DNA from: Aerococcus mictus
GTDB taxonomy: Bacteria; Bacillota; Bacilli; Lactobacillales; Aerococcaceae
NCBI RefSeq assembly: GCF_003286595.3
Contig: NZ_CP132985.1
Coordinates: 1,922,001 to 1,986,000 of the forward strand
DNA: 64,000 nucleotides
Direction: 5' to 3'
Below the pieces are notes generated by a model. That model made no database searches. It was not told the DNA's origin and saw only the letters and a list, made by a program, of their open reading frames with translations. This document shows positions 1-7,543 of this stretch, one piece after another (the stretch's first letter is position 1; each line of letters begins with the position of its first letter). Made by a program: the position numbers and the translations under genes.

Positions 1-2
1 AT

Positions 3-182
3 GAAAGTTTAATTATATATATAGAAGATTCTCTATATCGTAACGAATATTTATCGTCGCGAGTAGTTTATTCAACACTCTTAGATATTCTTTATGTCAA
101 TATTATTGCCGACAATGCTAAGGAAGAAAAAAACACTATAGATCGGAGCTTAAAAATCATTAATGACGCAAAAAACAATTAA
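3..182 (+). CDS. C-terminal end of a probable RpiR-family regulator (partial)
   Basis: An open frame enters from the left edge and stops with TAA at 180-182, giving the last 59 residues of a protein. The piece contains SRVVYSTLLDILYVNI, which resembles the final helix of the SIS domain in RpiR/MurR-type sugar-phosphate regulators (commonly an S-R-x-x-x-x-x-x-L-D-x-L pattern). The gene converges on the 6-phosphogluconate dehydrogenase-like gene, so it could regulate the neighbouring sugar operon, but this is inference. The start and DNA-binding domain lie outside the window. Confidence 0.5.
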   Translation, partial: ESLIIYIEDSLYRNEYLSSRVVYSTLLDILYVNIIADNAKEEKNTIDRSLKIINDAKNN

Positions 183-260
183 AAAATCACTACTTAACTA
201 AGTTTCTCTTTCCTTTTACTTTTCAAGTACAAAGTGATAGCTTAGTTTCATAGTGATTTT
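183..260. terminator. Bidirectional terminator between converging genes
   Basis: AAAATCACTA at 183-192 pairs with TAGTGATTTT at 251-260, and the inner CTTAACTAAG/CTTAGTT segments extend the stem. A/T runs lie on both sides, so the hairpin can serve the regulator arriving from the left and the minus-strand operon ending at 271. Confidence 0.7.
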
Positions 261-270
261 CTTTTTGAAA

Positions 271-1698
271 TTATGATAGTCTCTCTTCTCTAGCCTCGTC
301 CCAGTGATAGTGATAATTACCTTCTTTGTCACGTCTCTGATAGCTATGAGCACCGAAGTAATCGCGTTGTGCTTGGACCATATTAGCAGATACATTCTCA
401 TTACGGTAGCTATCAAAGTAACCAATAGCTGATGCCATAGCATTTACTGAAAAGCCATTCATGATTGCATCACTAACTACTTGTCGAATTGCTGTCTGAT
501 ATTCATTCGTTACACTAGCAAAATAATCATCCAATAAAATATTTTCCAAATCACTTGTCCGTTCATAAGCATGGGCTATTTTATCTAATAGTTCCGCCTG
601 AATTACGCAGCCAGCACGGAATATTTTAGCAATTTCCTTAGGATTAAGCTCATACCCATAAGATTCATCTGCTAGCTGATAAGCGGAAAAGCCTTGAGCA
701 TAGGAAATAATCTTAGCAAAATATAGGGTTTGTCTAATTTTTTCAATGTATTTTCCTTTATCACCATCGAATTGAACTTGTGGCCCACTTAAGATATTGG
801 CTGCCTTTAAACGTTGCTGTTTGAGCTCTGAAACATAACGCATAAAAACGGCCTCGGTGACAACTGTAAGGGGTTGTCCCATATCTAAAGCGGTTTGTGA
901 GGCCCACTTACCAGTTCCTTTTGAGCGAGCAGCATCTAGGATAACATCAATCATCGGACTACCATCTTCATCATATTGATCTAAAATATTAGCGGTTATC
1001 CCTATTAAATAACTTTTTAATTCTCCCTTATCCCATTCACGGAAAAGATCTGCAATTTCATTAACCGGTAATTTCAAATAGTAACGGAGTAACCAGTAAC
1101 CTTCTGCAATTAATTGACTATCACTATATTCAATTCCGTTATGAATCATTTTTGTAAAGTGTCCCGCGCCACCTTCACCCATGTAAGCAACACAAGGTTC
1201 TCCATCTTGGGGAGCCTTAGCTGCTAAAGCTTCTAATTGCATTTGACAAAGTTCATAACCCCTTTGGCTACCACCAGGCATCAATGCAGCGCCATAGCGA
1301 GCGCCTTCTTCACCACCCGAAACGCCCATGCCAATATAATGTATACCATATGTTTTCACTTTTTCTTCAGTGGCTTCAGTCTCTCTAAAATAAGTATTAC
1401 CGCCATTAACAAGAACGTCTCCCTCATTCAAAAGTGGTAGTAAATGATTAATAGTGTTATCCGTTGCTTCTCCTGCTTTGACCATCATTATTATTTTTCT
1501 AGGTCGCTCGAGTTTAGTAACAAATTCTTCTAAAGAATAAGTAGCAATTAATGGCTTGTCTTCATTCTCTCTAGAAACTTTCTGAGTCACTTCCTTTTCC
1601 CAGTTTACAATAGCCACACGATAATCATAATCTAATAAATTCATAGCAAATCCATAGCCCATAACCCCTAGTCCAATTACTCCAACTTCCGCTTGCAT
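271..1698 (-). CDS. gnd: 6-phosphogluconate dehydrogenase-like, decarboxylating
   Basis: Oxidatively decarboxylates 6-phosphogluconate (or a close sugar-acid phosphate) to a pentulose 5-phosphate and CO2 in the cytoplasm. The 475-residue product has the usual family length. It shows GLGVMG near residue 8, the VSGGEEGA substrate loop near 125, the catalytic K-M-I-H-N-G-I-E-Y segment near 183 and the C-terminal AQRDYFGAHSYQRRD. The start is ATG at 1698, with AGAGGTG six bases upstream; a GTG nine bases further out is unlikely. Oddity: the NADP-binding N-R-S/T triplet is N-W-E here (VAIVNWEKE), so the arginine that contacts the 2'-phosphate is lost. It is the last gene of a five-gene operon with an epimerase, YjbQ, a TIM-like isomerase and an aldolase, so it may use an unusual substrate or NAD. 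Confidence 0.88.
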   Translation of the reverse strand: MQAEVGVIGLGVMGYGFAMNLLDYDYRVAIVNWEKEVTQKVSRENEDKPLIATYSLEEFVTKLERPRKIIMMVKAGEATDNTINHLLPLLNEGDVLVNGGNTYFRETEATEEKVKTYGIHYIGMGVSGGEEGARYGAALMPGGSQRGYELCQMQLEALAAKAPQDGEPCVAYMGEGGAGHFTKMIHNGIEYSDSQLIAEGYWLLRYYLKLPVNEIADLFREWDKGELKSYLIGITANILDQYDEDGSPMIDVILDAARSKGTGKWASQTALDMGQPLTVVTEAVFMRYVSELKQQRLKAANILSGPQVQFDGDKGKYIEKIRQTLYFAKIISYAQGFSAYQLADESYGYELNPKEIAKIFRAGCVIQAELLDKIAHAYERTSDLENILLDDYFASVTNEYQTAIRQVVSDAIMNGFSVNAMASAIGYFDSYRNENVSANMVQAQRDYFGAHSYQRRDKEGNYHYHWDEAREERLS

Positions 1699-1726
1699 CT
1701 TATTCACCTCTATGATTTTCCTGATT

Positions 1727-2590
1727 TTATTTTCGATTTCTTTTATTAAAAGCTACATCTAAATAACTTCTTAAAAAGACATTAGCCCCGCGACTATAAC
1801 TCTCCCAGTTACCTCCTTGTGGACAAAATAGCTCTGCTGTAAATTCACTAATGCTATTTTCTGCCAATAATTCAGCTATCATCTCAAAATCTACATGTCC
1901 TTTTCCATAAGGAACATGACGGTAATCGCCGGGTAAAGAGTCCTTTAAATGACAACGTCTAATCTGGTTTTTACAGCATTCAAAATCATTTCGAATGAGT
2001 TTTTTATTCGCCTCTAAAGCGTTGAAGGTATTAGCAAAGTCATAATAAATTTGCACCCACTGGGATCCAATCTTCTCTACTAAGCGATTGACTTTAGCCC
2101 CCGTATCAGCAAAAGGCATTTCTGCATTTTCGATAGCTATCACAACTTGATTATCACCTGCAAGTGTAGAAAAATACTTCATATTTTGAATAAACCGTTG
2201 CTGGGTTTCTTCAGTCGATTCTTCCTCATAGACATCATAAGCATTCACTAATATGGTAGTGATATCTAAATGGCTAGCAATAGATAAAGCTTTCTCTAGC
2301 ATTGTAAAGGCTTTTATTACTTTTTCTTTATCGTTACTCCCTAGAGGACATCCTCTTAAAGCACTGAGTGATAAGGAGTATAAGACAATTTTTTCATCTT
2401 CACAAAATTCTTTTAACTTTTGCCAAGTCTCATCTGTCCAATTTAAACGGTCTTGACGTTGTTCATTCATATCAATACATATCTCTAAACTATCATAGCC
2501 CATGTCTTTAGCGAGAATTAGCTTTTCCTTTAAATTAAAATGGTCTGGTAAAGCTTTTTCATATAAGGCTAAACGATAAGGAGCACCCAT
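1727..2590 (-). CDS. UlaE-like ketopentose/ketohexose 5-phosphate 3-epimerase
   Basis: A xylose-isomerase-like TIM barrel of 287 residues, closest in pattern to L-xylulose-5-phosphate 3-epimerase UlaE/SgaU: the N-terminal YEKALP segment, ENAEMPFAD in the middle, IYYDFANTFNA, then CHLKDSLPGDYRHVPYGKGHVDF with the metal-binding H and D, and a final TAELFC. The family epimerises C3 of ketose phosphates with a divalent metal. ATG at 2590 is preferred because AGGAAG lies eight bases upstream; a GTG at 2599 has no site. It sits between YjbQ and the 6-phosphogluconate dehydrogenase-like gene, so it probably acts on the pentulose phosphate released by decarboxylation. The exact sugar cannot be read from the sequence. 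Confidence 0.75.
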   Translation of the reverse strand: MGAPYRLALYEKALPDHFNLKEKLILAKDMGYDSLEICIDMNEQRQDRLNWTDETWQKLKEFCEDEKIVLYSLSLSALRGCPLGSNDKEKVIKAFTMLEKALSIASHLDITTILVNAYDVYEEESTEETQQRFIQNMKYFSTLAGDNQVVIAIENAEMPFADTGAKVNRLVEKIGSQWVQIYYDFANTFNALEANKKLIRNDFECCKNQIRRCHLKDSLPGDYRHVPYGKGHVDFEMIAELLAENSISEFTAELFCPQGGNWESYSRGANVFLRSYLDVAFNKRNRK

Positions 2591-2613
2591 TTTGACCACT
2601 TCCTGCTATATAA

Positions 2614-3135
2614 TTATTCACCCATCACTGTAATCACACATTTTCTCTTACGTGGTCTTGCACAATCAAAATCAGCAAAGTAGATATGGCCAGTTGAGCC
2701 CACTCCTAATTTGCCTTCATCCACATCAAACACTTGACTAGATCCAATCAAGGTCGCCTTTAAGTGAGCATCACCATTCCATAAGTCTGATGGTGAATTA
2801 TTAGGCAAGTAATCTTTTGCGTTAGGCCAAGAAGCAACCGCTTGATAATGTTCCTCACCTGGATAAATATAGGTATCAGCACTGGTATGGTAGGGAATAA
2901 TCTTCTCTAAGACATTATTAAAATCAGCTTGCAGAGATTCAATCCCATCATCAGTCATATCATGAGCATACTCTTCATAAAAGACTGAACAAGTGGTATG
3001 AGGAGAAATCACTGCACAAATGCCATTTTGAACACCACTGTTTTCAATGGCTTGGCGCACTTGGGCACTGATGTTAACATAGGTGGGTTGCCCTCCAGTT
3101 GATTGGACTTTAATAGTTTCTTTATAAACAGTCAT
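2614..3135 (-). CDS. yjbQ: YjbQ/UPF0047 family protein, copy 1
   Basis: A 173-residue UPF0047 protein. Family signatures are SPHTTCSVFYEEYAHD near residues 44-60, the acidic LQADFNNVL segment, NGDAHLKATLIGSS with the conserved D-A-H near 125, and GTGQ-like GSTGHIYFADFD near the end. Members have weak thiamine-phosphate synthase activity in vivo, but their real role is unsettled. Here it is embedded in a sugar-phosphate operon between an epimerase and a TIM-like isomerase. A second copy lies at 15972 inside a galactitol-type PTS operon. That repeated context argues for a role in sugar-phosphate metabolism or repair, which is inference. Confidence 0.85.
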   Translation of the reverse strand: MTVYKETIKVQSTGGQPTYVNISAQVRQAIENSGVQNGICAVISPHTTCSVFYEEYAHDMTDDGIESLQADFNNVLEKIIPYHTSADTYIYPGEEHYQAVASWPNAKDYLPNNSPSDLWNGDAHLKATLIGSSQVFDVDEGKLGVGSTGHIYFADFDCARPRKRKCVITVMGE

Positions 3136-3149
3136 CTTACTCTTCCTTT

Positions 3150-3836
3150 CTATTTAGTTTTGGCAGCCGCTTGGATCATATCTTTTAACATTTGCTTGGA
3201 ATTGTCAGCCTTAGTAATCCCACTCGTACAACCAGTACCGTCCGCTCCCATTTCAATGGTGCGGTAGACGTCATCAGCGGTTGAAATCCCCGCAGCTTGC
3301 ATGACTAGGATATTCTCATCAATGGCTTTTATAGCTTCATTAGTTGATTCAATATAGGAAGCATCAGAAGTTTGGCCTGTCCCAATTAACTCAGTCGGTT
3401 CACAGAGAATAATGTCAGGATGTAGGGTAGCTAGAGCCTGGGCTTCTTTCATGGAATCCGCACAAACTATGGTAATAATATCTAAGTCATCTGCCCGTTG
3501 AACGGCTTGGACAATCTCGGCCATTGTCATGGCATTCTCAGCGTGATTTAAGAAAGTCGCTCTGGCCCCAGCGGCTTGGAGGGACTCAGGGAGGACTTTC
3601 CCCATTCCCCTCCCAGCTTCAATACCGTCCAGGTGTTGGGCGGAGACAATAATATGTTCCGTAGCTTGGGAAACTGCCGCGAGATCAGCATAAGGGCAAG
3701 TCACAAATACTGAAATTTCTGGGTGCTTTTCGGCTTCTTGGTCAGCTACTTTAGCCAGTTCTAAAAGTTCCTCGCCGTATAAGAATGATTTGGGATTAAA
3801 AATGAAAAATGGAGACTTTACTTGTGTTTTAGCCAT
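3150..3836 (-). CDS. Triosephosphate isomerase-like protein (short, archaeal-type)
   Basis: A 228-residue TIM barrel of the triosephosphate isomerase family, shorter than the roughly 250-residue bacterial housekeeping enzyme and closer in layout to archaeal TIMs. The catalytic set is present: N and K in FNPKSF near residue 14, H in FLNHAE near 95, and E in LCEPTELIGTG near 145. The phosphate loop GADGTGCTSG is near the end. As the partner of a class II aldolase it probably interconverts a short-chain aldose/ketose phosphate such as dihydroxyacetone phosphate or a tetrose phosphate. Its ribosome binding site AAGGAAGG lies inside the end of the aldolase gene, so the two are translationally linked. 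Confidence 0.8.
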   Translation of the reverse strand: MAKTQVKSPFFIFNPKSFLYGEELLELAKVADQEAEKHPEISVFVTCPYADLAAVSQATEHIIVSAQHLDGIEAGRGMGKVLPESLQAAGARATFLNHAENAMTMAEIVQAVQRADDLDIITIVCADSMKEAQALATLHPDIILCEPTELIGTGQTSDASYIESTNEAIKAIDENILVMQAAGISTADDVYRTIEMGADGTGCTSGITKADNSKQMLKDMIQAAAKTK

Positions 3837-3839
3837 GGA

Positions 3840-4685
3840 TTATTTTCCTTCCTTATAATGATCGGTTTCAAAGACATCATAATAATGGTCAAGAACTTCT
3901 TTCATGCCTTGATCAGCAGTCTTCTTCAGTTCCACATAGCCTGCAAGTTTTTCTTTTTTAATGGCTTCATAAGCCGCTACAATGAAATCTGTGTAAATGT
4001 TGATTTTAGCGACCCCTTTTTGCGCACATTTCTTTAAGTTCTCATCACCTGAGGAAGAGCCCCCATGTAGAACTAAAGGAATATCGGTGGCTTGGTTGAT
4101 CTCCTCTAGGCGGTCAAAGTTAATTTCTGGGTTCCCTGAATAAACACCATGTGCAGTACCAATTGAAACCGCTAAGGAATCAACACCTGTTGCCTCAACA
4201 AAGCGGACCACATCTTTGGCCTCGGTATAGACTGAATCCGTTAGAGCACGAGCTTCGGACAAGTCGTTAGCGCCCACGTGACCCAATTCAGCTTCGACGG
4301 GAACATTATATTTATGGGCATAGTCAACCACTTCTTTAGTTATTTTGACATTATCGTCAAAGCTGGCTTCCGAAGCATCAATCATGGCTGCAGAAAAGCC
4401 TAAATCAATCGCCTTAAAGATAAAGTCTTTATCAAAACCGTGGTCTAGGTGGAGCACCACAGGAACATTAGCCTTTTCAGCCAGGAAATTACCAATTAAA
4501 GCGGCTTCTTCCAAAGACATAATATCAATATGCTTTTGAGCATAGGATAAAATCACTGGGAGGCCACGCTTCTCTGCCACTTCAACATAAGCACGCCCTG
4601 AATCCAGGTCAATAAAGTTAGGAGCCGGGATGGCGTAGCCCTTTTTCTTAGCGTCAAGTAATAGTTCTTTTGAATCAACCTTCAT
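3840..4685 (-). CDS. Class II ketose-bisphosphate aldolase
   Basis: A 281-residue zinc aldolase of the FbaA/GatY/KbaY family. Visible landmarks are VVLHLDHG (catalytic D and zinc H), VEAELGHVG, SIGTAHGVYSG (zinc H), VLHGGSSSG (zinc H) and the phosphate-binding KINIYTDF. ATG at 4685 is chosen because AAGGAG lies eight bases upstream, although the frame stays open to 4721. First gene of operon A, divergent from a SorC regulator. It cleaves a ketose mono- or bisphosphate to dihydroxyacetone phosphate plus an aldehyde. Tagatose, fructose or a pentulose bisphosphate cannot be told apart from the sequence. Confidence 0.85.
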   Translation of the reverse strand: MKVDSKELLLDAKKKGYAIPAPNFIDLDSGRAYVEVAEKRGLPVILSYAQKHIDIMSLEEAALIGNFLAEKANVPVVLHLDHGFDKDFIFKAIDLGFSAAMIDASEASFDDNVKITKEVVDYAHKYNVPVEAELGHVGANDLSEARALTDSVYTEAKDVVRFVEATGVDSLAVSIGTAHGVYSGNPEINFDRLEEINQATDIPLVLHGGSSSGDENLKKCAQKGVAKINIYTDFIVAAYEAIKKEKLAGYVELKKTADQGMKEVLDHYYDVFETDHYKEGK

Positions 4686-4727
4686 ATTGTCTAACTCCTT
4701 TTCTATAAATTCAATTCTCACTTGTAT

Positions 4728-4740
4728 TGTAAGCGTTTCA
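4728..4740 (-). promoter_or_regulatory. cre-like (CcpA) half-conserved site
   Basis: TGTAAGCGTTTCA matches the first ten positions of the catabolite-responsive element consensus, but its right arm is one base short. It lies about 45 bases upstream of the aldolase start, where CcpA could repress operon A. Weak evidence compared with the perfect site at 14562. Confidence 0.35.
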
Positions 4741-4762
4741 TCTCACTTTAGTCAACAAACGA

Positions 4763-4820
4763 TTTACAATTGATAATATATTTTACATTTGATAAAATTA
4801 AAGAAAGAATCAATTGTCAA
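4763..4820. promoter_or_regulatory. Candidate SorC-type operators in divergent intergenic region
   Basis: TTTACAATTGATAA (4763-4776) and TTTACATTTGATAA (4782-4795) are near-identical direct repeats 19 bases apart. CAATTGTCAA at 4811-4820 is an inverted relative of the first. SorC/CggR-family tetramers bind spaced repeats of this kind, so the adjacent regulator probably acts here on both promoters. Confidence 0.5.
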
Positions 4821-4837
4821 ATAGAAAGGGTTGAACC

Positions 4838-5773
4838 ATGTACGACCGCAAAGATTTGATTTTACAAACTGCTATTCTCTACTACGAAAAGGAAAAAACA
4901 CAAACACAAATTGCCGAAGAACTAGGGATTTCACGTCCTACTGTGGCTAAATTCCTAAAAGAAGCCAAAGAGAGTGGTATTGTCCGCATTTCTATCCAAC
5001 ATAAGATGCCCTCATTCACCAAACTAAGTGAAACAATTGAAGAAAGCTATGGATTGAATAAGGTTTTTATTGTTCCAAGTAAAAACAATTCCAACCATGT
5101 TAAAGAGGCTATTGGGCAACTATGCAGTGATCTTGTCCAAAAGAACATGCAACTTTATCGCAACATAGGGATTGGCTGGGGGACAACGGTTTATGAATAC
5201 GTGCAAGCAGCAAGTTATATCGACACCCCGATTCATAGTGTAGTTCCTTTAATAGGAGGTATTGGCATCAATGATATAAAATATCATTCTAACCATTTGG
5301 CTTTTCAATTGGCTGAAAAATACCATTGCGAACCCACTTATTTTTATGCACCAGCTATTGCAGAAAACCCAACTGTTTACCAAGCCTTCTCTTCTTCAGA
5401 ATTGGTAAGATCAGTTATGCAAAAAGGAAAGGATGTTGACGTCGCCATTGTAAGTATCGGAAATCCCACAAGTGATTCTACAATCCGCCAATTAGGATAT
5501 ATCTCCAATGAAGAAGCTAAGCAAATTCAACAATCAGGTGCAGTAGGCGATATCTTAGCCTCTTTTTATGATTCCAAGGGCAAACCAGTTCAAATTTCCT
5601 TAGCTGAAAAAATGATTGGACTCAAAATAAAAGACCTTCAAGCTATTCCTCAAACTATACTTTTAGCAAGTGGTAAGGAAAAAATTGCAAGTCTTAAAGC
5701 TATTCTTCAGCAGCCTAAACTGGTGACCGATTTAATTATAGATAGTGAACTAGCGGAAGGGATCATGGAGTGA
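4838..5773 (+). CDS. SorC/CggR-family sugar-binding transcriptional regulator
   Basis: A 311-residue regulator. The N-terminal helix-turn-helix (residues about 17-45, TQTQIAEELGISRPTVAKFL) is followed by the SorC sugar-phosphate-binding domain, with IGWGTTVYEYV near 115, VPLIGGIG near 140 and a C-terminal LLASGKEKIASLKAIL. AGAAAGGG lies six bases before ATG. It is divergent from the aldolase operon and separated from it by candidate operators, so it most likely controls operon A in response to a phosphorylated intermediate. The insertion sequence begins about 50 bases downstream of its stop and disrupts its terminator. A second intact SorC regulator lies at 30551 and a broken relative of that one at 48284. 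Confidence 0.88.
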   Translation: MYDRKDLILQTAILYYEKEKTQTQIAEELGISRPTVAKFLKEAKESGIVRISIQHKMPSFTKLSETIEESYGLNKVFIVPSKNNSNHVKEAIGQLCSDLVQKNMQLYRNIGIGWGTTVYEYVQAASYIDTPIHSVVPLIGGIGINDIKYHSNHLAFQLAEKYHCEPTYFYAPAIAENPTVYQAFSSSELVRSVMQKGKDVDVAIVSIGNPTSDSTIRQLGYISNEEAKQIQQSGAVGDILASFYDSKGKPVQISLAEKMIGLKIKDLQAIPQTILLASGKEKIASLKAILQQPKLVTDLIIDSELAEGIME

Positions 5774-5803
5774 GAAGTAGAATGGGAAAAATAATTCCCA
5801 TAA

Positions 5804-5815
5804 AAAAACAGTCGA
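5804..5815. repeat. Left arm of a hairpin split by the IS element
   Basis: AAAAACAGTCGA here is the exact reverse complement of TCGACTGTTTTT at 7487-7498, on the other side of the insertion. Before insertion the two arms would have formed the terminator between the SorC gene and the PTS operon. AATATG occurs next to each arm (5816-5821 and 7479-7484) and may mark the insertion point, but I could not fit a clean target duplication. Confidence 0.55.
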
Positions 5816-5853
5816 AATATGGTGACCCCAATAAGTTGGACTTTATATATAGT

Positions 5854-5880
5854 GAGTTGGCCTTTGGCCAGCTCTTTTTT
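5854..5880 (+). terminator. Terminator hairpins at the left end of the IS
   Basis: GAGTTGGCC, loop TTT, then GGCCAGCTC is followed by six T residues, a textbook intrinsic terminator reading plus-strand. A second stem lies at 5932-5973 (AAACTTGTCAAGAG with CTCTTGATAAGTTT) just after the end of orfB. It insulates the transposase from outside transcription. Confidence 0.65.
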
Positions 5881-5991
5881 GTTGCTTACAGTTCTTGCTT
5901 ATTTCTTGCCGACACATTTACTCAGAAATTTAAACTTGTCAAGAGGAAGAGCGTAGCGGCTCTTGATAAGTTTAAAGTTTATGTGTAATCA

Positions 5992-6882
5992 TTAAGCGGC
6001 GAAAGAAGCGTGATGAAGACGAAATTCTATAGGACTCCTAAAATCTAATTTTTCTTTGATTCTTTCACCATTGTAATAGATTATAAAATCTTCAATCGCT
6101 TGTGCTAATTCTTCAAAGGAATGATAAGTCCGACCATAGTAGACTTCTTGTTTTAGTAGACTAAAGAAATTCTCCATTGGCGAATTATCTAAGCAATTTC
6201 CTTTACGAGACATACTTTGAAAAATTCGGTGATCCTTCAAGAGCCGGGTGTAACTTTTCATTTGATAGGCCCAGCCCTGATCAGAATGAAAGGTTCTTCT
6301 GTATGGACATAATTTACTTGCTTCAATGGCAGCTTGTAGCCCCTCCAACATGCTTTGTCCATTAGGCTGATGTGTTATCTTAAAAGAAATAATTTCTCGA
6401 TTAAATAGATCCATGTAAGGATCTAAATAGAGTTTTCCAGTTTGATAATTCCCAGAATCATCGGCATAGTAGTATTTAAATTCTGTTGTGTCTGTTGTTA
6501 TTTTTTGATAAGGAATGGTCGAATCAAACCGCCGGTTGATACGATTTGGCGCTATCTCTCCAATCGTTCCTTTGTAGGAATTATATTTTCTTGTCTTTCT
6601 AGTATAGCTAGTGACCTGTATCCCCATAATTTTCATTAGGCGTTGAACTTTGTTTTTACTGACCTTATAACCACGGGAAAGCAGTTCAGCTCGCATTCTT
6701 CGATAACCATAATCCTTATGGGTTTCTCTGATGTCTTTCATTTCCTCTTTTAAATCGGCATCCTTATCAATTTCCTCATCTTTATTTTTCCAATAAAAGT
6801 AGGTCGATTTAGGAAACTTTAAAACGCTAAGAATATCTTTTAAAGCATATTTTTCATCATGGAGACGTGTGATTTCGGTCAC
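5992..6882 (-). CDS. IS3-family transposase OrfB (DDE integrase)
   Basis: The 296-residue catalytic subunit. It has an HTH_21-type N-terminus (residues about 40-100, THKDYGYRRMRAELLSRGY) and an rve integrase core whose acidic triad is visible as D in ITTDTTEF, D in FHSDQGWAY and E in NSPMENFFSLLKQE. It begins with a GTG overlapping the orfA stop (TAGTG). An A-rich stretch just before that stop would allow the -1 frameshift by which IS3 elements make an OrfAB fusion. Confidence 0.9.
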   Translation of the reverse strand: MTEITRLHDEKYALKDILSVLKFPKSTYFYWKNKDEEIDKDADLKEEMKDIRETHKDYGYRRMRAELLSRGYKVSKNKVQRLMKIMGIQVTSYTRKTRKYNSYKGTIGEIAPNRINRRFDSTIPYQKITTDTTEFKYYYADDSGNYQTGKLYLDPYMDLFNREIISFKITHQPNGQSMLEGLQAAIEASKLCPYRRTFHSDQGWAYQMKSYTRLLKDHRIFQSMSRKGNCLDNSPMENFFSLLKQEVYYGRTYHSFEELAQAIEDFIIYYNGERIKEKLDFRSPIEFRLHHASFAA

Positions 6883-7418
6883 TATTTCTTCTTTTCTCGC
6901 TTGACTCTTTGAGCCACACGTCTCCTCAATCCTTTTAAAAATTTGTTCTCAATTTCTAAATCCGTAATCCGTTGTTCAAGTTCCTTTATTTTTGCTTCAC
7001 TTAACTGATTGGTTTCGCTGCTATCCTTTATTTGATTGATTTGTGATTTCTTTTTAGACACTTTAGGTGGCCTTCCTTTCCTCGCGGAAAGGCCATCAAG
7101 TCCTCTTTCATGATAAGCTCTTCGCCAATTAGCGATTAGACTTGGATTATTCATGTTTAATGAATTGGCCAATTCGCGATAACTCATTTCCGTACTTTCA
7201 TACAATTCTATCGCATTTAATTTGAATTCAACAGTATAAACCTGTTGAGTCCGCCTTTTCTTTAAACCATCTACACCAAATTCATAATAGTTATTAACCC
7301 ACCTTCGTAAAATAGAAGGATCTATTCCTGCTTTATTAGCTAAGGTTCGATAACTTCCTTTTTTCGCAATATAGTCTCCTACTAAATTCAGTTTAAATTC
7401 TAATGAATATTTAGACAT
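6882..7418 (-). CDS. IS3-family transposase OrfA (DNA-binding)
   Basis: A 178-residue protein counted from ATG 7418, which follows a weak GGGGG ribosome binding site. Two consecutive helix-turn-helix units (residues about 5-50 and 65-110, each ending in an R-x-W-type recognition helix) precede a linker and a heptad-rich coil (IKELEQRITDLEIENKFLK) used for OrfA-OrfB contact. The double HTH marks the IS150 group. It binds the terminal repeats. Confidence 0.88.
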   Translation of the reverse strand: MSKYSLEFKLNLVGDYIAKKGSYRTLANKAGIDPSILRRWVNNYYEFGVDGLKKRRTQQVYTVEFKLNAIELYESTEMSYRELANSLNMNNPSLIANWRRAYHERGLDGLSARKGRPPKVSKKKSQINQIKDSSETNQLSEAKIKELEQRITDLEIENKFLKGLRRRVAQRVKREKKK

Positions 7419-7486
7419 AAAAATAACCCCCAAAAGTTGAATTCTTAGTCCAACTTTTGGGGGTCACTACAAAACGATAATATGTC

Positions 7487-7498
7487 TCGACTGTTTTT
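7487..7498. repeat. Right arm of the IS-split hairpin
   Basis: TCGACTGTTTTT, the exact complement of the arm at 5804-5815. On the minus strand it also lies just downstream of the ascorbate-type PTS gene that stops at 7544, whose terminator has therefore probably lost one arm. Confidence 0.5.
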
Positions 7499-7543
7499 AA
7501 CTATAGAATTACAGAAATAAAATACTGCTTTTAAAAATTTATA

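Larger units (their letters stand above)
5823..7466 (-). mobile_element. IS3-family (IS150-group) insertion sequence, apparently intact
   Basis: Imperfect terminal inverted repeats bound the element: TGACCCCAATAAGTTGGACT at 5823 and TGACCCCCAAAAGTTGGACT read inward from 7466. Inside are two overlapping genes, orfA (two helix-turn-helix domains plus a leucine-rich coil) and orfB (DDE integrase), the layout of the IS150 group. At about 1644 bases it is slightly long for the family. Its 3' end carries strong hairpins (5854-5874 and 5932-5973) that would stop transcription in either direction. Confidence 0.85.

Noticed and set aside
4838-5773. Naming the first SorC-family regulator cggR
   Set aside because: CggR sits before gapA; here the neighbours are an aldolase operon and an IS, so only the family is stated.
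5770-5988. Short plus-strand frame after the SorC gene
   Set aside because: It crosses from the regulator 3' end into the IS terminal repeat and hairpins, has no ribosome binding site and no family likeness.
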